Of a stretch of DNA of 64,000 nucleotides, positions 26,216-35,601 are shown piece after piece. A model generated the notes under the pieces. The model saw only the letters and a list, made by a program, of their open reading frames with translations. It had not been told where the DNA came from and did no database searches. Made by a program: the position numbers and the translations under genes. The DNA is from CAJXMH01 sp964001305 (GTDB taxonomy: Bacteria > Bacteroidota > Bacteroidia > Flavobacteriales_E > Vicingaceae): the NCBI GenBank assembly GCA_964001305.1, contig CAXFAI010000003.1:1-64000 (forward strand). Direction: 5' to 3'. Numbering within the stretch: position 1 is the stretch's first letter; each line of letters starts with the position of its first letter.

Positions 26216-27229
26216 CTATTTTATTTTATCAATACTTGAGTATCGATGTTTTTTTATTTCTAAAAATGCTTTATTATTTATCAAATGATGGTTAAATGAT
26301 TTTTTATCATTTCCATTGACAAACTTCATGATTTTGTTGTTAATACGATAATACAAATCATTTAGTCTAGAAATTCTTAATTGTTCAGGAAATTCAAGCT
26401 TATAGCTTAGGGCAATAAGCTCTACTCTACAAACACTCTCAAATACTCGAATTTCCTTTTCACTTAGCTTCTTCTTGTATTTTGAAAAATTATCTTTCAT
26501 CATAGGTGAAGAAAGATTAGTCCAAAATTCAGATTTATTGGACTGATTCTTAGATTCTTTTTTCTGATGAAATGACAACACTTCCTTCTCAAACTTAATT
26601 TCCAAGAAGCTAAATAAATCTTCTAAAACATGATTTGTATTGGACAATAATTCTTCATATTTAACTAAGAAAACATTATTTGGTTTAGTATCTTGAACGG
26701 TGCTTAATGCCCTCTGTTGCTCTTTTTTCCAACTTTCTGCTAAAGCAAATATGTGTCTTTTTCTAAACGGTATACTTCGTTCTGATACAGCTACATCTCT
26801 CCCATCTCTAACAAGATAAATAAATTTATGTGTGGGGTAATGATGAAGTGTTTTAAAAAGGTGATCGTACAAATCATTCTCTTTGCATACAAAATAATTT
26901 GCTCCTTTTTTTGAGGCATACAAACTATAAACTTCCACTACAACTTCAACTAAAGAAGGGTACTTGATTCGGTTTAATAGTTCTCTTTTTGTTATCTCTT
27001 CGTCCCACTCTGTTTTTGTACCTTTTAGATTTACAAGAAGCAACACATCTTCAACTAAGTTTTCTAGATTCTCAGTCTTTGATAAATTTCCATACAAATG
27101 TACAATAGGACTAAACTGCCTAAATAATTGTAAAGCAGATGGGGCCGAAATTTCAGAATGTGCATTTAAAATTGAACGTAAAAGGTTGCTCCCACTTCGC
27201 TCAGATGACATGATATAGATACCATTCAT
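26216..27229 (-). CDS. Sulfotransferase family protein 1
   Basis: 337 residues. The N-terminal MSSERSGSNLLRSILNAHSEI is the PAPS 5'-phosphosulfate loop (SERSGSNLLR), and KFIYLVRDGRDVAVSERS is the 3'-phosphate-binding motif; KYEELLSNTNHVLEDLFSFLEI follows as in the family. The C-terminal 60 residues are basic. It probably moves sulfate from PAPS onto a sugar of the surface polysaccharide. Located 4 bases after the WbqC gene. Two further sulfotransferase genes lie in the same run, with little similarity beyond the motifs. Confidence 0.88.
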   Translation of the reverse strand: MNGIYIMSSERSGSNLLRSILNAHSEISAPSALQLFRQFSPIVHLYGNLSKTENLENLVEDVLLLVNLKGTKTEWDEEITKRELLNRIKYPSLVEVVVEVYSLYASKKGANYFVCKENDLYDHLFKTLHHYPTHKFIYLVRDGRDVAVSERSIPFRKRHIFALAESWKKEQQRALSTVQDTKPNNVFLVKYEELLSNTNHVLEDLFSFLEIKFEKEVLSFHQKKESKNQSNKSEFWTNLSSPMMKDNFSKYKKKLSEKEIRVFESVCRVELIALSYKLEFPEQLRISRLNDLYYRINNKIMKFVNGNDKKSFNHHLINNKAFLEIKKHRYSSIDKIK

Positions 27230-27233
27230 AGGC

Positions 27234-27953
27234 TTAAGCTAATTGCTCCCACTTTGAACCTGACTTTAGTATCTCAAAAGATTTATCACCTTCATTAAAA
27301 AGTAAATCAACTATGCTTAAGTAAGGTAAAAAATCACCATGAATTTGATTATACTCCGGATGATTATAGATATGTTTATTTAAAGAAATAGAAGCATTAG
27401 CAAAATGCTCTGGGTGATACAAACCTACATCTACTCCTTTTTGAAAATTATAATAATCACTTACCTTATAAAATTTACAGAGTTGTAAAATTTTATCTTC
27501 TGCTTCACCTTCCAAATTTTGAATGGCATCAGACGCTTTTACGATTCTTGTTTCTATATTGAGTATATCTGCAAAAAATTGAATTAATCGGATGTTATAA
27601 CTTTCTAAAGTTTTTTCTTCTGTCCGAGGTATTAAAGCATTTCCGATTAAGTCAAAGTACTTTTCAAAATAAGGGGCTTTATGATAATAAGACTTTATTT
27701 TATCTATATGACTTTGATACCAAGCACCTTCTTTTAAAGTTACTTGATTGATTAAGTCGCTTCTTGAAACCTTATTTAGATTAACGGTTAACCACTTTGC
27801 ATCCCCATTTGGAGATTTAATTCGATTTCGAACGATAAAAGAGCGATTAACACACTGCACGTTATCTAATGCAACAAACAAGTCTACCTCATCAAGCAAG
27901 TCAAAATAGCCTATCCAAGGCAAAAAATTAGGTTGAGTTATGGCTGCTTTCAA
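27234..27953 (-). CDS. WbqC-family protein
   Basis: 239 residues from a TTG start that gives the family N-terminus KAAITQPNFLPWIGYFDLLDEVD, present in almost all WbqC proteins. Other family features: LDNVQCVNRSFIVRNRIKSPNG and WLTVNL. WbqC proteins occur in O-antigen and other polysaccharide clusters; a role in sugar modification or glycosyl transfer has been proposed, but the reaction is not clear to me from sequence. It lies between two sulfotransferase genes. Confidence 0.9.
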   Translation of the reverse strand: MKAAITQPNFLPWIGYFDLLDEVDLFVALDNVQCVNRSFIVRNRIKSPNGDAKWLTVNLNKVSRSDLINQVTLKEGAWYQSHIDKIKSYYHKAPYFEKYFDLIGNALIPRTEEKTLESYNIRLIQFFADILNIETRIVKASDAIQNLEGEAEDKILQLCKFYKVSDYYNFQKGVDVGLYHPEHFANASISLNKHIYNHPEYNQIHGDFLPYLSIVDLLFNEGDKSFEILKSGSKWEQLA

Positions 27954-27983
27954 ATCAAATAATTAGCTATCAAAATTAAGGTT

Positions 27984-29006
27984 CTAAGTTAATTGAATAA
28001 AGGTTTCCTTTGCTTTTAATATAGCTTCTTTAATTTCTGTTTGCTGAGTTGAATTTAGACGAAACTTATTCGTGTTTTTAAGCGCATTTGACTTCAAACT
28101 AGATAGCTGCTTTAAGCCAAATTTCTCTGAGATTCTTGAAATAATTTGCTCTGGTGAATCCAATAAATCTTCAAATTTTAATTGCATAACTAATTCAGCA
28201 GGAATCTGTTTTAGTTGCTTTTCAATTTGTGCTTCTGTGTAAATTACTTGATTTGCGATTTGTTGTATTGGACTTAATGAAGTCCAATCTTTCCAAACTC
28301 TGGGTTTTATACTCCACCAATTGTTTAAATCACCATATTGCTTTTTTCTTGCTTCAAATACGGATTGAATAACAAATTCAGGATTTCTTTGAATATGTAT
28401 AAATCTTGTATTTTGAATATGTTGATAAATTGGTAGAATTTGGAAGTTGGTATAAACAATGCTCTTTACAATTAGACTTTTCTGTTGAATAAAATTGTAC
28501 GATTTTAACTTATCATTTAATTCTGACCAACTAACATTTCTCAATTCCTCTTCTGTTAACTCATGAGAGTTAGTTGGATTAAACCAATATTGCCAAAAAT
28601 AGCCGAATTCATGTGGCTCAAATTGGCCTTTTGTATTCCCTAATGTTGATTCAAAGTCTTTAGCCTTTGATTTCGATATTATATTTTGAATTTCTTGTAA
28701 CCCAACTAAAGGGACTAAATAGTATTTAGCTAAAGCATTATAAAGTGCTCCAATGTTTAATTGATTATATAATATTTGGCTGAGTAGTGTAGTGCCTGAA
28801 CGTGGTGCACCTACTATAAAAAGATTTGTAAACGAGTTGTTTTTACTTTTGAACTTACTCTGTATTTTACATTCTTCTTCAAGCAAACTTTGATTCACAT
28901 CCCATTGTCTTTCATCTAGATAACGATCTCTTTTATTGAATATTCGACTCTCATTATCAGAATACAAAGCATCGAAAAATTCATTTTTTGAAGGGTGATT
29001 ATTCAT
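27984..29006 (-). CDS. Sulfotransferase family protein 2
   Basis: 340 residues. FIVGAPRSGTTLLSQILYNQL is the PAPS-binding loop (APRSGTTLL), and FIHIQRNPEFVIQSVFEARKKQYGDLNNWWSIKP covers the 3'-phosphate site (IQRNPEFVIQS) and a conserved WW. MQLKFEDLLDSPEQIISRISEKFGL is typical of the region that precedes the C-terminus. Likely PAPS-dependent sulfation of a glycan. It abuts the glycosyltransferase gene upstream with no spacer. Confidence 0.88.
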   Translation of the reverse strand: MNNHPSKNEFFDALYSDNESRIFNKRDRYLDERQWDVNQSLLEEECKIQSKFKSKNNSFTNLFIVGAPRSGTTLLSQILYNQLNIGALYNALAKYYLVPLVGLQEIQNIISKSKAKDFESTLGNTKGQFEPHEFGYFWQYWFNPTNSHELTEEELRNVSWSELNDKLKSYNFIQQKSLIVKSIVYTNFQILPIYQHIQNTRFIHIQRNPEFVIQSVFEARKKQYGDLNNWWSIKPRVWKDWTSLSPIQQIANQVIYTEAQIEKQLKQIPAELVMQLKFEDLLDSPEQIISRISEKFGLKQLSSLKSNALKNTNKFRLNSTQQTEIKEAILKAKETFIQLT

Positions 29007-30233
29007 TTATTGCTCAAGTCTATTATAAAAATCTAACAACTTTTGAATGTTTGTCTCCAATGAGTAAGTTTCTCTAGTTTGCCTTATATGTTTAAGTGTC
29101 TCATTATAATTCATCGATTTTAGGTTATTCCTAACATCGTCAAACATTTCATAGCTAAATGATACACTTGATTGAAATCGCCGGCCAAGAAAGTTCTCAA
29201 ATGCTGTATCTTCTCCAATTATCATTGGAATTCCTGCTTCAATATAATTAAATAACTTTAGTGTTGTACAATAGGTTCGTTTCGCATTAAGCTTATTATT
29301 TGTATTGTGAAAAAACGGGATTACCCCAAAATCATATTTATTAATTTCTTCAATTAAATTGGCTTGAGAAACGGGCTTATGCAATTGAAAAAACGCTAAT
29401 TCTTTATCAAATTTTATATAATCAAGTAAATCTTCTTTTCGGTTAGTAGGTGCAGGGTAGATATGAAAATGAATTCTTTGTTCATTTAGCTTTTCTACCA
29501 ACCAATAAAGCTGCAACCCTCCAAAATAATCCTTGTTCTGAAATTTTGAATGAACTCCTCCAACATACACTAAGTGTAATTCATCATCTACTTTGTTTGC
29601 CTTTTCTTTAAAAGCTATATTATCTACATAAAGTGGAAAAAATAACTTTGGAGTTTTTATTTCTCCAAAATACTTTTTGGCAGACTGCAATTCTAGACTA
29701 TGAGCAACAATTCCATCGGCATGATTTAGAATAAACTTTTCTCGATCAAGGTCTTTCTTCATATAAGCAAAAGGCGGATTCATACCAAAATTTGAAATCA
29801 TTAAATCTTGAAAATCAAACAATACCGTTTGCTTTTTATTTTTGGAATTCTTTATGATTTCAAAAGCTGCTTCATGAGGAGGACCAAAAGAGTGAATAAT
29901 TGCATTTTTCCCCCCATAGGATTTTAATATTTTAAGCAGATGCCACTTATTTCTAAATAGAATAGTTTTATCAAAACTATCATTGGATAATGCAGGTGTA
30001 AAAACAGTCTTTTTTGCAATCAAAATTGTTTTCCTGTTATCCTTCTTTTTAATCCAACGAGATGTTCTTGCAATTCTGGCATGCATGTACATTCCAACAA
30101 AAACAACATGCTTTTCATTGGGCTCTTTACTAGAAGTTAGAAGAAATAAGATAAAGTCGGGATAATAAGTTGTCCAGTTATATATCCTTTCATATAATTT
30201 TTTAAATAAAATAGAGAGCTTAGCAATGGTCAT
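29007..30233 (-). CDS. Glycosyltransferase (GT-B, group 1-like)
   Basis: 408 residues, probably cytosolic or membrane-peripheral. The N-terminal half contains VVFVGMYMHARIARTSRWIKK and FDFQDLMISNFG; the C-terminal half has LVYVGGVHSKFQNKDYFGG (start of the donor domain), FGVIPFFHN and LKLFNYIEAGIPMIIGED, the usual late GT-B donor-site pattern. The signature is weaker than in the GT4 gene upstream. Likely adds one sugar in the polysaccharide repeat. Eight bases after sulfotransferase 3. Confidence 0.8.
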   Translation of the reverse strand: MTIAKLSILFKKLYERIYNWTTYYPDFILFLLTSSKEPNEKHVVFVGMYMHARIARTSRWIKKKDNRKTILIAKKTVFTPALSNDSFDKTILFRNKWHLLKILKSYGGKNAIIHSFGPPHEAAFEIIKNSKNKKQTVLFDFQDLMISNFGMNPPFAYMKKDLDREKFILNHADGIVAHSLELQSAKKYFGEIKTPKLFFPLYVDNIAFKEKANKVDDELHLVYVGGVHSKFQNKDYFGGLQLYWLVEKLNEQRIHFHIYPAPTNRKEDLLDYIKFDKELAFFQLHKPVSQANLIEEINKYDFGVIPFFHNTNNKLNAKRTYCTTLKLFNYIEAGIPMIIGEDTAFENFLGRRFQSSVSFSYEMFDDVRNNLKSMNYNETLKHIRQTRETYSLETNIQKLLDFYNRLEQ

Positions 30234-30241
30234 TCTTTAAA

Positions 30242-31237
30242 TTATAATTGCCAATAATTAGCTGCCATAGGTACAGCATTTTTAATGAATTCAAACTTCT
30301 CTTTTTCCTTTTCTAAAAAAGTAGAAATTACTTCTTGTTCAGAACCATCCAAATGCTTTTTCCATTTACTTAAAGGATTTCCGCTAGTAGAAGTATTGTG
30401 AATTTTTCTTTCTTTCGTAATTATCTTTTGCTCATAATTGCGATGCTCCTTTTTTAAATCTAATGTTTTAAAAATACGATTCATTGATTCCTTATTGTCC
30501 TGAACAATCGATTCATATGCCAAAATTACTTTTTGATCATTAGGTATATGTTCTAAGTGTTTAAGCATCGTATAGTTAATATCAAGCCAAGCTTCAACTA
30601 ATAAGTCAAAATTTCCAGGAAACACTCTTTCTTTAGGAAATTCAGCTAATCTATCTCCCTGAAATCCTTGCCAACAGACACCAGCTTGTTCTGATAAAAA
30701 GCGATATCTATTCTCCTCTTTCAGACTCTTTAAAAACTTCATTTTTAGACTTGCACATTGCGCAAAAGGTGAACGAACAACAACAATAAATTTGCAAGCA
30801 GGATAAAGTGAATGTATATAGCGCACTTTATTGGACAAGTGAGGGCTTTTATTCATTAAGTAAATCTTTTCCCAATCATAATTTACCCCACCTGAGCCAT
30901 AGTACCTTTGTTGTGAATAACGAGACAACTTTCTGATAAACGACTTACTCTTATTAAGATAATCTGAAAAATATGCTGTCATATTATTTGCATACTTCAC
31001 ATTGAAGTGTTTTTCAGTTCGCTCTAGGCATCCATTATGCACCGGCGCTCCTCCAATTTCAGTCCACACTTTATTTAGTTCAAATCCTATTTTTAAAATT
31101 TGAGGATGTTCAGATAAAGAATTCATCAAAAGTGTAGTACCACTTCTCATAGATCCTATTAAAAATATAGGGTCATTAAAAGATCTAGGCTCAGGTTCAG
31201 TTGGAACATTTAAAAGCTTGGCAAAAAAAGCACACAT
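30242..31237 (-). CDS. Sulfotransferase family protein 3
   Basis: 331 residues. PIFLIGSMRSGTTLLMNSLSEHP is the PAPS-binding loop (GSMRSGTTLL); KFIVVVRSPFAQCASLKMKFLK is the 3'-phosphate site; KVILAYESIVQDNKESMNRIFKTL and a C-terminal basic helix (LSKWKKHLDGSEQEVI) complete the pattern. No membrane segment, so it would act on cytoplasmic lipid-linked or nucleotide-linked sugars. It begins 42 bases after the GT4 gene, the largest gap in this run, so an internal promoter is possible. Confidence 0.88.
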   Translation of the reverse strand: MCAFFAKLLNVPTEPEPRSFNDPIFLIGSMRSGTTLLMNSLSEHPQILKIGFELNKVWTEIGGAPVHNGCLERTEKHFNVKYANNMTAYFSDYLNKSKSFIRKLSRYSQQRYYGSGGVNYDWEKIYLMNKSPHLSNKVRYIHSLYPACKFIVVVRSPFAQCASLKMKFLKSLKEENRYRFLSEQAGVCWQGFQGDRLAEFPKERVFPGNFDLLVEAWLDINYTMLKHLEHIPNDQKVILAYESIVQDNKESMNRIFKTLDLKKEHRNYEQKIITKERKIHNTSTSGNPLSKWKKHLDGSEQEVISTFLEKEKEKFEFIKNAVPMAANYWQL

Positions 31238-31279
31238 AATTGTAAAAGTAAGCTAGACGTATAAGATAGCAGTCTTTAG

Positions 31280-32599
31280 TTAACAATTTTGTTTTTTGGA
31301 TGAGGAAATTTCATTTAAAAATTCACTGATTTGTCGGCTTGTATTTACCACCGAATATTGATTTATTTGATTATCAATTGGCTTTGTTAAGCCTCCGTTT
31401 TTATACTTTTCGAATAACTCTAAAACGCCCTTTTTAATTCCTTCTCGATCCTCATATTCGAAAGTTCTTCCGCTTCCTGAATTTGCAACAATTTTTGAAA
31501 CATCACTATCAGTTGGCCCTAATACAATAATAGGTCTTCGTGCTGCTAAGTATTCAAATAATTTACCAGGAATTCTTCCTTTTGCATTATGTTGTTTATT
31601 TAACAATAGCAACAAAACAGGACTACCTGCTGTAAATGCTAATGCTAAATCTCGATTAACTGAGCCTGGCAATTTAACATGATTCTGAATGCCTGCTTCA
31701 GTAAAAGAGGTTTGAACTGAAAAGTCAACTTGACCATAAAAATGTAATTGAAGTGCCGATTTAAAACCTTTTACTTCTTCTGTTAGTTCTTTCAGAACTT
31801 GGAAGAATACTTCAGGGTTTCTATCTAATCCCATGATTCCAAGATGCATAAAAGTAAATCCTTCTACTTGCTTAGGCTCAATATTCTCAAAATCTTCAGG
31901 ATCATACCCCCATGGAATAACAGAAACATTCTTGGCCCCGATGGATTCAAGTTCCGTTTTCCAAGTTTCACTTACAATAGTTGTCTTATCAGCATACTTA
32001 AATACTTCTTGCTCAAGCATACGGTGCTTTTTATCTGCCCACTTAGTTAATGTCAACATTTGATAATAATCAACTTGTGTCCATGGATCCTGAAAATCAG
32101 CAAGCCAAGGAATTCCAGTTTCCTTCTTTAATAATGTAGCAATTCTCGTGTTAGAATGAGGAGGGCCATCTGATAGAATGGCATCTACAGGGTTCTCTTT
32201 TAAATATTTCAATAAATACTTGACTGAAGGACGAATCCACATTTTACGCGCGTCAGGAATAAAAAAATTACTTCTTATCCAAACGGATAATTGATGTGCT
32301 ATACCTGGCTTATCATCCTGTACATAAAATACATTATTCACATTAGCATTCTTGGCTTGTCCTGTGAATTTCTTATACAGCGAATAAGGTTCAATTATTT
32401 TACCTTTTAACACTGTTAACCCTTCTGGAATATCTTTAAAGTTAGATGAATCAAAAGTTGGATAATGAGCATTTTCTGCTGTAAAAACTACTGGCTCCCA
32501 TCCAAAATTCCTAAGGTACTTTGCCCATTTTAAACATCTCAACACAGCTATGCCTCCGCTAGGCGGCCAGTAATATGAAATAATCAAGACTCGCTTCAA
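31280..32599 (-). CDS. Glycosyltransferase family 4-type enzyme
   Basis: 439 residues. N-terminal VLIISYYWPPSGGIAVLRCLKWAKYL is the usual acceptor-domain opening (YYWPPSGG). The donor domain has FTFMHLGIMGLDRNPEVFFQVL and GRIPGKLFEYLAARRPIIVLGP, the conserved GxxPxKxxEYxAxxxP motif of GT4-like enzymes. It probably adds a sugar in building the repeat unit. It overlaps the YfhO-like gene by 4 bases, indicating coupled translation. Confidence 0.9.
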   Translation of the reverse strand: MKRVLIISYYWPPSGGIAVLRCLKWAKYLRNFGWEPVVFTAENAHYPTFDSSNFKDIPEGLTVLKGKIIEPYSLYKKFTGQAKNANVNNVFYVQDDKPGIAHQLSVWIRSNFFIPDARKMWIRPSVKYLLKYLKENPVDAILSDGPPHSNTRIATLLKKETGIPWLADFQDPWTQVDYYQMLTLTKWADKKHRMLEQEVFKYADKTTIVSETWKTELESIGAKNVSVIPWGYDPEDFENIEPKQVEGFTFMHLGIMGLDRNPEVFFQVLKELTEEVKGFKSALQLHFYGQVDFSVQTSFTEAGIQNHVKLPGSVNRDLALAFTAGSPVLLLLLNKQHNAKGRIPGKLFEYLAARRPIIVLGPTDSDVSKIVANSGSGRTFEYEDREGIKKGVLELFEKYKNGGLTKPIDNQINQYSVVNTSRQISEFLNEISSSKKQNC

Positions 32600-35316
32600 A
32601 CTACTTTATTGCCTTTAATTTGTTTGTAAACAACAAAACCTAGAAGGATCAATATAATAAACGATCCACCCATCGAAGCAAATTCTCCTAACTGATAACT
32701 CTTAGGTTCAAATTTGAATACGATTTCACCTTGTCCTTTTGGTATTTCCATTCCTCGAAGTATGTAGTTCACTTTTATATGAGGAATCAATTCACCATTT
32801 AGATATGCATTCCAACCTTTATTATAGTATATCTCAGAAAACACTGCAAACTGTGTACTTTCAACTTGATAAGAGTATACCATTTTGTTAGGCAAATAAG
32901 ACTCTAGCTTAATATAATTTGTATTCGTTTTAGAATAACTTTTCTCTAGTTTACTTGCATCTTCATTTCTAACCACAGCCGTTTTCCTAGGGTCTAATTC
33001 TTTTAAAGCTAAAATTTCTTCATCGGACGATTTTACCCTTTTTATGCTCTCTACAAACCATGCATTACCTAATACATGCGTATTTTGTATAAATGCAAGT
33101 CTATTTCCACCTTCTACAGGAGTTGCTCCAATAATATATTTTGCATTTAGCATATTAGTAACATTCATTTGCGGAAGCACTTGTTTAACCAGCTGTTCTC
33201 CTCCTCTTTGAAATGCTTGTCTCAATTGCATGTATTCAAGACCTAATTCAAAGTCGATTAATTCTTGATACTTTTTCATTTTAGCACCATGATAACCACC
33301 TAGTGTTTTATGAAAAAATGCAGTTTCAGCATCCTCATCTAACTTTTTAGTCGTATTTAGAACTCTATAATGCGTACCTCGCATTAACTCAGTAAACTGA
33401 ATCTGCTCAATTTCTAACACACTAGGTCTTGGGTTGGATTGCTTTAATTGATTTACTTCTTCATTAATAGCTTGAACAATTTCAGGATGATTTGAAAGTT
33501 CTCTTTTTAATATAGCTTGATCTACCGGACTTGATTGATAAGGAATTTTGGTTAATAATGTATTTTGATAATGTTTATATCTGTCTGCAGACTTACTGGT
33601 AGCGCCAGGTTTTTCTTCATTGTTTAAATACCTCTTATCAACAATCCATAAATCTGAAATTGTTATGATTCCTATACCTAAAATTAAAATCCGAGTATTC
33701 ACTTTATTTAAAACGAAAAGTACCATCAAAGCAGATGCTATCAGAATAAACTTTAATATGGAAAGAATGCTATTTCTAAATACTTCAACTCGATAATCAA
33801 CTATTGAATCAAATCCTGCATACAACTGCTGCGTTTGTTGAGAATTTTGTTGAATTTGTGTGTTTAAATGACTTTTTTCACTATCACTTAAAAATGTAAA
33901 AAAAGTATCAGGACTAAGCCAGAAAACAAATAATATTCCGACAAAAGCACCTAAAACAATAAAAAATTTCTTTTTCTGCTTTGCTATTTCGTCTTTATCT
34001 TTTATCAATTTATAGAGAAATAACATCGCCATTAGGGGTAGTATTAGCTCAGCAATAACCAATATCATAGAAACGGCTCTGAACTTATTATATAGTGGAA
34101 CATAATCAATAAAAAACTCCGTTAAACCCATCAAGTTTTTCCCCCAAGACAGCATAATTGTAATTAGTGTAGCCAGGGCTAACCCAATGATTAGTCGATC
34201 TTTTATGAAAAACAAAGCCAAGAAGGCAAGTAAACAGATTACAGAACCTGCATATACTGGTCCTGAAGTAAATGGTTGATTTCCCCAGTACGTGTTTACA
34301 ATAAATTGATTTTTTTGATACTGATTAACCATAAAGTTAAAGAACTGAGGGTCTGTTCGCCTCAATCGGTCCACTTCTTCTTCATTGGCTAGAATAGCTC
34401 CTGTTTTTCCTCCTTTTGCATTCGGAAGAAGCAGTGTAAATGTTTCTTCAATTCCATAGCTCCATCTTGTTATATAATCTTTATCTAAACCGGTGCTGAC
34501 ATTAGCTTTATTAGAGGATCCATCAGGGTTTATAGTTAATTCAGAAGGACTTCTGGTAGACGCTTTTGAGTATTCATATGTGGTTAAAATATTTCCAAGA
34601 TTAGGTAATACACCTACTAGAACAGCTGCAAATACTAATAATGCCCTTGTAAAAAATTGTTTTGTATTTCCCGATTTAATTTGACCAATCATCTCAACAA
34701 TACCAACAACTAAAATTGGAATAATCAAATAGTAAGTAATTTGAAGATGGTTCGCATACAATTCAAGCCCCATGAATAAGGAAGTGATTAGCAAACCAAG
34801 CCATATTCGTCCTCTTAAAATAGAAATTATTCCACCTAAAACGGGTGCCATACATGCTAAAGCAAAACCTTTTGAAGTATGACCAGCTTCCATAATAACT
34901 ATAAAATAGCTAGATAGAGCAAAAGCCACAGAACCAATAATAGAAACCCATGGGTCAATTTTCAGAGATAATAATAGAATGTAAAACCCTATCATGTAAA
35001 GGATTAGTAAACCTATTGGATAGGCAAAACCCAACTCTAGTATTGTTTGAATGGGTGTTAATATATTTCCTGTGTAGCGGACAGTTGAAACTTGATAAGC
35101 AGGCATTCCAGCAAACATATTTCCAATCCAAAGTGGTTCTTCGTCAAACTCAGCTTTGTGATCTCTAAGCTCTTGAGACATCCCTTTATGTTGTTTAATA
35201 TCTCCTTGTTTCAATTTGTAGCCCTGTATTACTGGGTAAAAATATGTCACTGAAATTCCAATAAAGATTGCAAGAGCAACTAAGTGGGGAATTAGTTTTT
35301 TAAAGTCTATTTTCAT
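32596..35316 (-). CDS. YfhO-family multi-pass membrane protein
   Basis: 906 residues with about 13 membrane helices in the first 560 residues and one at the C-terminus (SFIILILLGFVVYKQI). The family features are EEPLWIGNMFAGMPAYQVS in the first periplasmic loop, and a large extracytoplasmic domain with WNAYLNGELIPHIKVNYILRGMEIPKGQGEIVFKF near the end. YfhO proteins are GT-C-like and are linked to glycosylation of cell-envelope polymers. It lies between the small DUF4834 gene (4 bases) and the GT4 gene (4-base overlap). Confidence 0.9.
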   Translation of the reverse strand: MKIDFKKLIPHLVALAIFIGISVTYFYPVIQGYKLKQGDIKQHKGMSQELRDHKAEFDEEPLWIGNMFAGMPAYQVSTVRYTGNILTPIQTILELGFAYPIGLLILYMIGFYILLLSLKIDPWVSIIGSVAFALSSYFIVIMEAGHTSKGFALACMAPVLGGIISILRGRIWLGLLITSLFMGLELYANHLQITYYLIIPILVVGIVEMIGQIKSGNTKQFFTRALLVFAAVLVGVLPNLGNILTTYEYSKASTRSPSELTINPDGSSNKANVSTGLDKDYITRWSYGIEETFTLLLPNAKGGKTGAILANEEEVDRLRRTDPQFFNFMVNQYQKNQFIVNTYWGNQPFTSGPVYAGSVICLLAFLALFFIKDRLIIGLALATLITIMLSWGKNLMGLTEFFIDYVPLYNKFRAVSMILVIAELILPLMAMLFLYKLIKDKDEIAKQKKKFFIVLGAFVGILFVFWLSPDTFFTFLSDSEKSHLNTQIQQNSQQTQQLYAGFDSIVDYRVEVFRNSILSILKFILIASALMVLFVLNKVNTRILILGIGIITISDLWIVDKRYLNNEEKPGATSKSADRYKHYQNTLLTKIPYQSSPVDQAILKRELSNHPEIVQAINEEVNQLKQSNPRPSVLEIEQIQFTELMRGTHYRVLNTTKKLDEDAETAFFHKTLGGYHGAKMKKYQELIDFELGLEYMQLRQAFQRGGEQLVKQVLPQMNVTNMLNAKYIIGATPVEGGNRLAFIQNTHVLGNAWFVESIKRVKSSDEEILALKELDPRKTAVVRNEDASKLEKSYSKTNTNYIKLESYLPNKMVYSYQVESTQFAVFSEIYYNKGWNAYLNGELIPHIKVNYILRGMEIPKGQGEIVFKFEPKSYQLGEFASMGGSFIILILLGFVVYKQIKGNKVV

Positions 35317-35320
35317 ATCA

Positions 35321-35599
35321 TCATGATTTAGAATCTTCTACTTCTTCATACTCAACATAATCTCCCAAAGTATCATTTCTAGACTTAGAAGTCGATTTTG
35401 TTTTTATATGAACCTCTCCTTCTTTCTTATGAGATTCATTATTCTGAGTTCTAGTATTAAATGCCGTGGCTTGTTTCTTCAGAATATACTTAAACAAAAA
35501 AGGCATAAAAAATCGTAAAATATATTTCACAATATAGTACACCAATACAATTACAAGTATTGTGCGAAATACGGATATCAACCCTGCCTCAACTAGCAT
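35321..35599 (-). CDS. DUF4834-like small membrane protein
   Basis: 92 residues. One N-terminal membrane helix (VFRTILVIVLVYYIVKYILRFFMPFLF) followed by a hydrophilic, disordered tail ending DYVEYEEVEDSKS. This is the pattern of the DUF4834 family, short proteins found in Bacteroidota. It is 2 bases downstream of carB and 4 bases before the YfhO-like gene. Function unknown. Confidence 0.82.
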   Translation of the reverse strand: MLVEAGLISVFRTILVIVLVYYIVKYILRFFMPFLFKYILKKQATAFNTRTQNNESHKKEGEVHIKTKSTSKSRNDTLGDYVEYEEVEDSKS

Positions 35600-35601
35600 A
35601 A